Assembly (NCBI GenBank): GCA_003134375.1
Contig: PLAY01000020.1
Coordinates: 1-56,316, forward strand
Direction: 5' to 3'
From: Limisphaerales bacterium
GTDB lineage: Bacteria > Verrucomicrobiota > Verrucomicrobiia > Limisphaerales > UBA11358
DNA: 56,316 nucleotides
The notes under the pieces are model-generated. The model saw only the letters and a program-made list of their open reading frames with translations. It had not been told where the DNA came from and ran no database searches. Positions 55,912-56,316 of this stretch are shown in pieces. Numbering within the stretch: the first letter of the stretch is position 1; the number at the start of each line of letters is the position of its first letter. The position numbers and the translations under genes are program-made.

Positions 55912-55984
55912 AGCAAGACAGGCATCTTGCCTGTCTCATTCCGAAAAAATATCAAGGGGCAGGCTGGAAGCCTGCCCTATGCTT
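55912..55984. repeat. intergenic copy of the two-hairpin repeat
   Basis: agacaggcatcttgcctgtct hairpin, spacer, then gggcaggctggaagcctgccc hairpin. Confidence 0.8.
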
Positions 55985-55986
55985 CT

Positions 55987-56316
55987 ATGCACTGGATAGC
56001 GGCCAGCCTTGTATCGGCCTTGTTCCTCGGCGTGTATGAGCTTTGCACCAAGCACGCCGTGCAGAACAACGCCGTCGTACCGGTGTTGTTCTTCAGCACC
56101 TTGACCGGTGCGGCGGTGTGGGTTGGCTTGTTGATGGTGCAGATGCTTCATCCGGGTACGTTGCCGTCATCGTTGGTCACGGATCCGATCACGCCGATGC
56201 AACATCTGCAACTGGCACTGAAGTCGGCCATCGTCGCGGCGTCGTGGGTTTTCACTTATTTTGCGCTCAAACATCTGCCGCTTTCGCTGGGTTCGCCCAT
56301 CCGCGCCACCAGCCCG
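55987..56316 (+). CDS. EamA/DMT-type transporter, truncated at window edge
   Basis: open frame MHWIAASLVSALFLGVYELCTKHAVQNNAVVPVLFFSTLTGAAVWVGLL..WVFTYFALKHLPLSLGSPIRATSP; no stop before 56316. Confidence 0.75.
   Translation, partial: MHWIAASLVSALFLGVYELCTKHAVQNNAVVPVLFFSTLTGAAVWVGLLMVQMLHPGTLPSSLVTDPITPMQHLQLALKSAIVAASWVFTYFALKHLPLSLGSPIRATSP

Overview
The window is GC-rich bacterial chromosome, probably Verrucomicrobiota (inferred from an Amuc_1098-1101-type pilus locus and many secreted T/N-rich proteins; no taxonomic search was possible). Left third, mostly minus strand: four consecutive sigma-70/ECF-like sigma factor + zinc-ribbon Ser/Thr kinase pairs, each kinase with a different C-terminal extension, then a GT9 glycosyltransferase, a metallophosphoesterase and an acylphosphatase. 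Middle, plus strand: a PilM / Amuc_1100-like / Amuc_1099-like / secretin locus in which the secretin domain is split into two ORFs, the second with its own signal peptide; a 5'-3' exonuclease; four large secreted proteins, one an S53 sedolisin. Right third: coaE, a response regulator, a frameshifted DNA methyltransferase with a nuclease-like C-terminus, glgB, an exonuclease III, a B12-binding radical SAM protein, xseA, a malectin lipoprotein, xseB, dxs, icd and a truncated EamA-type transporter. Main signals for follow-up: (i) four sigma/kinase modules with a recombination scar; (ii) several families of short palindromic repeats inside ORFs, including kinase catalytic domains and xseA; (iii) the split secretin; (iv) a T/N-rich block with a 45-bp exact match inside two unrelated secreted proteins; (v) orphan 3'-tail copies of two genes next to inverted-repeat elements. 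No rRNA, tRNA or CRISPR array was recognised by eye.
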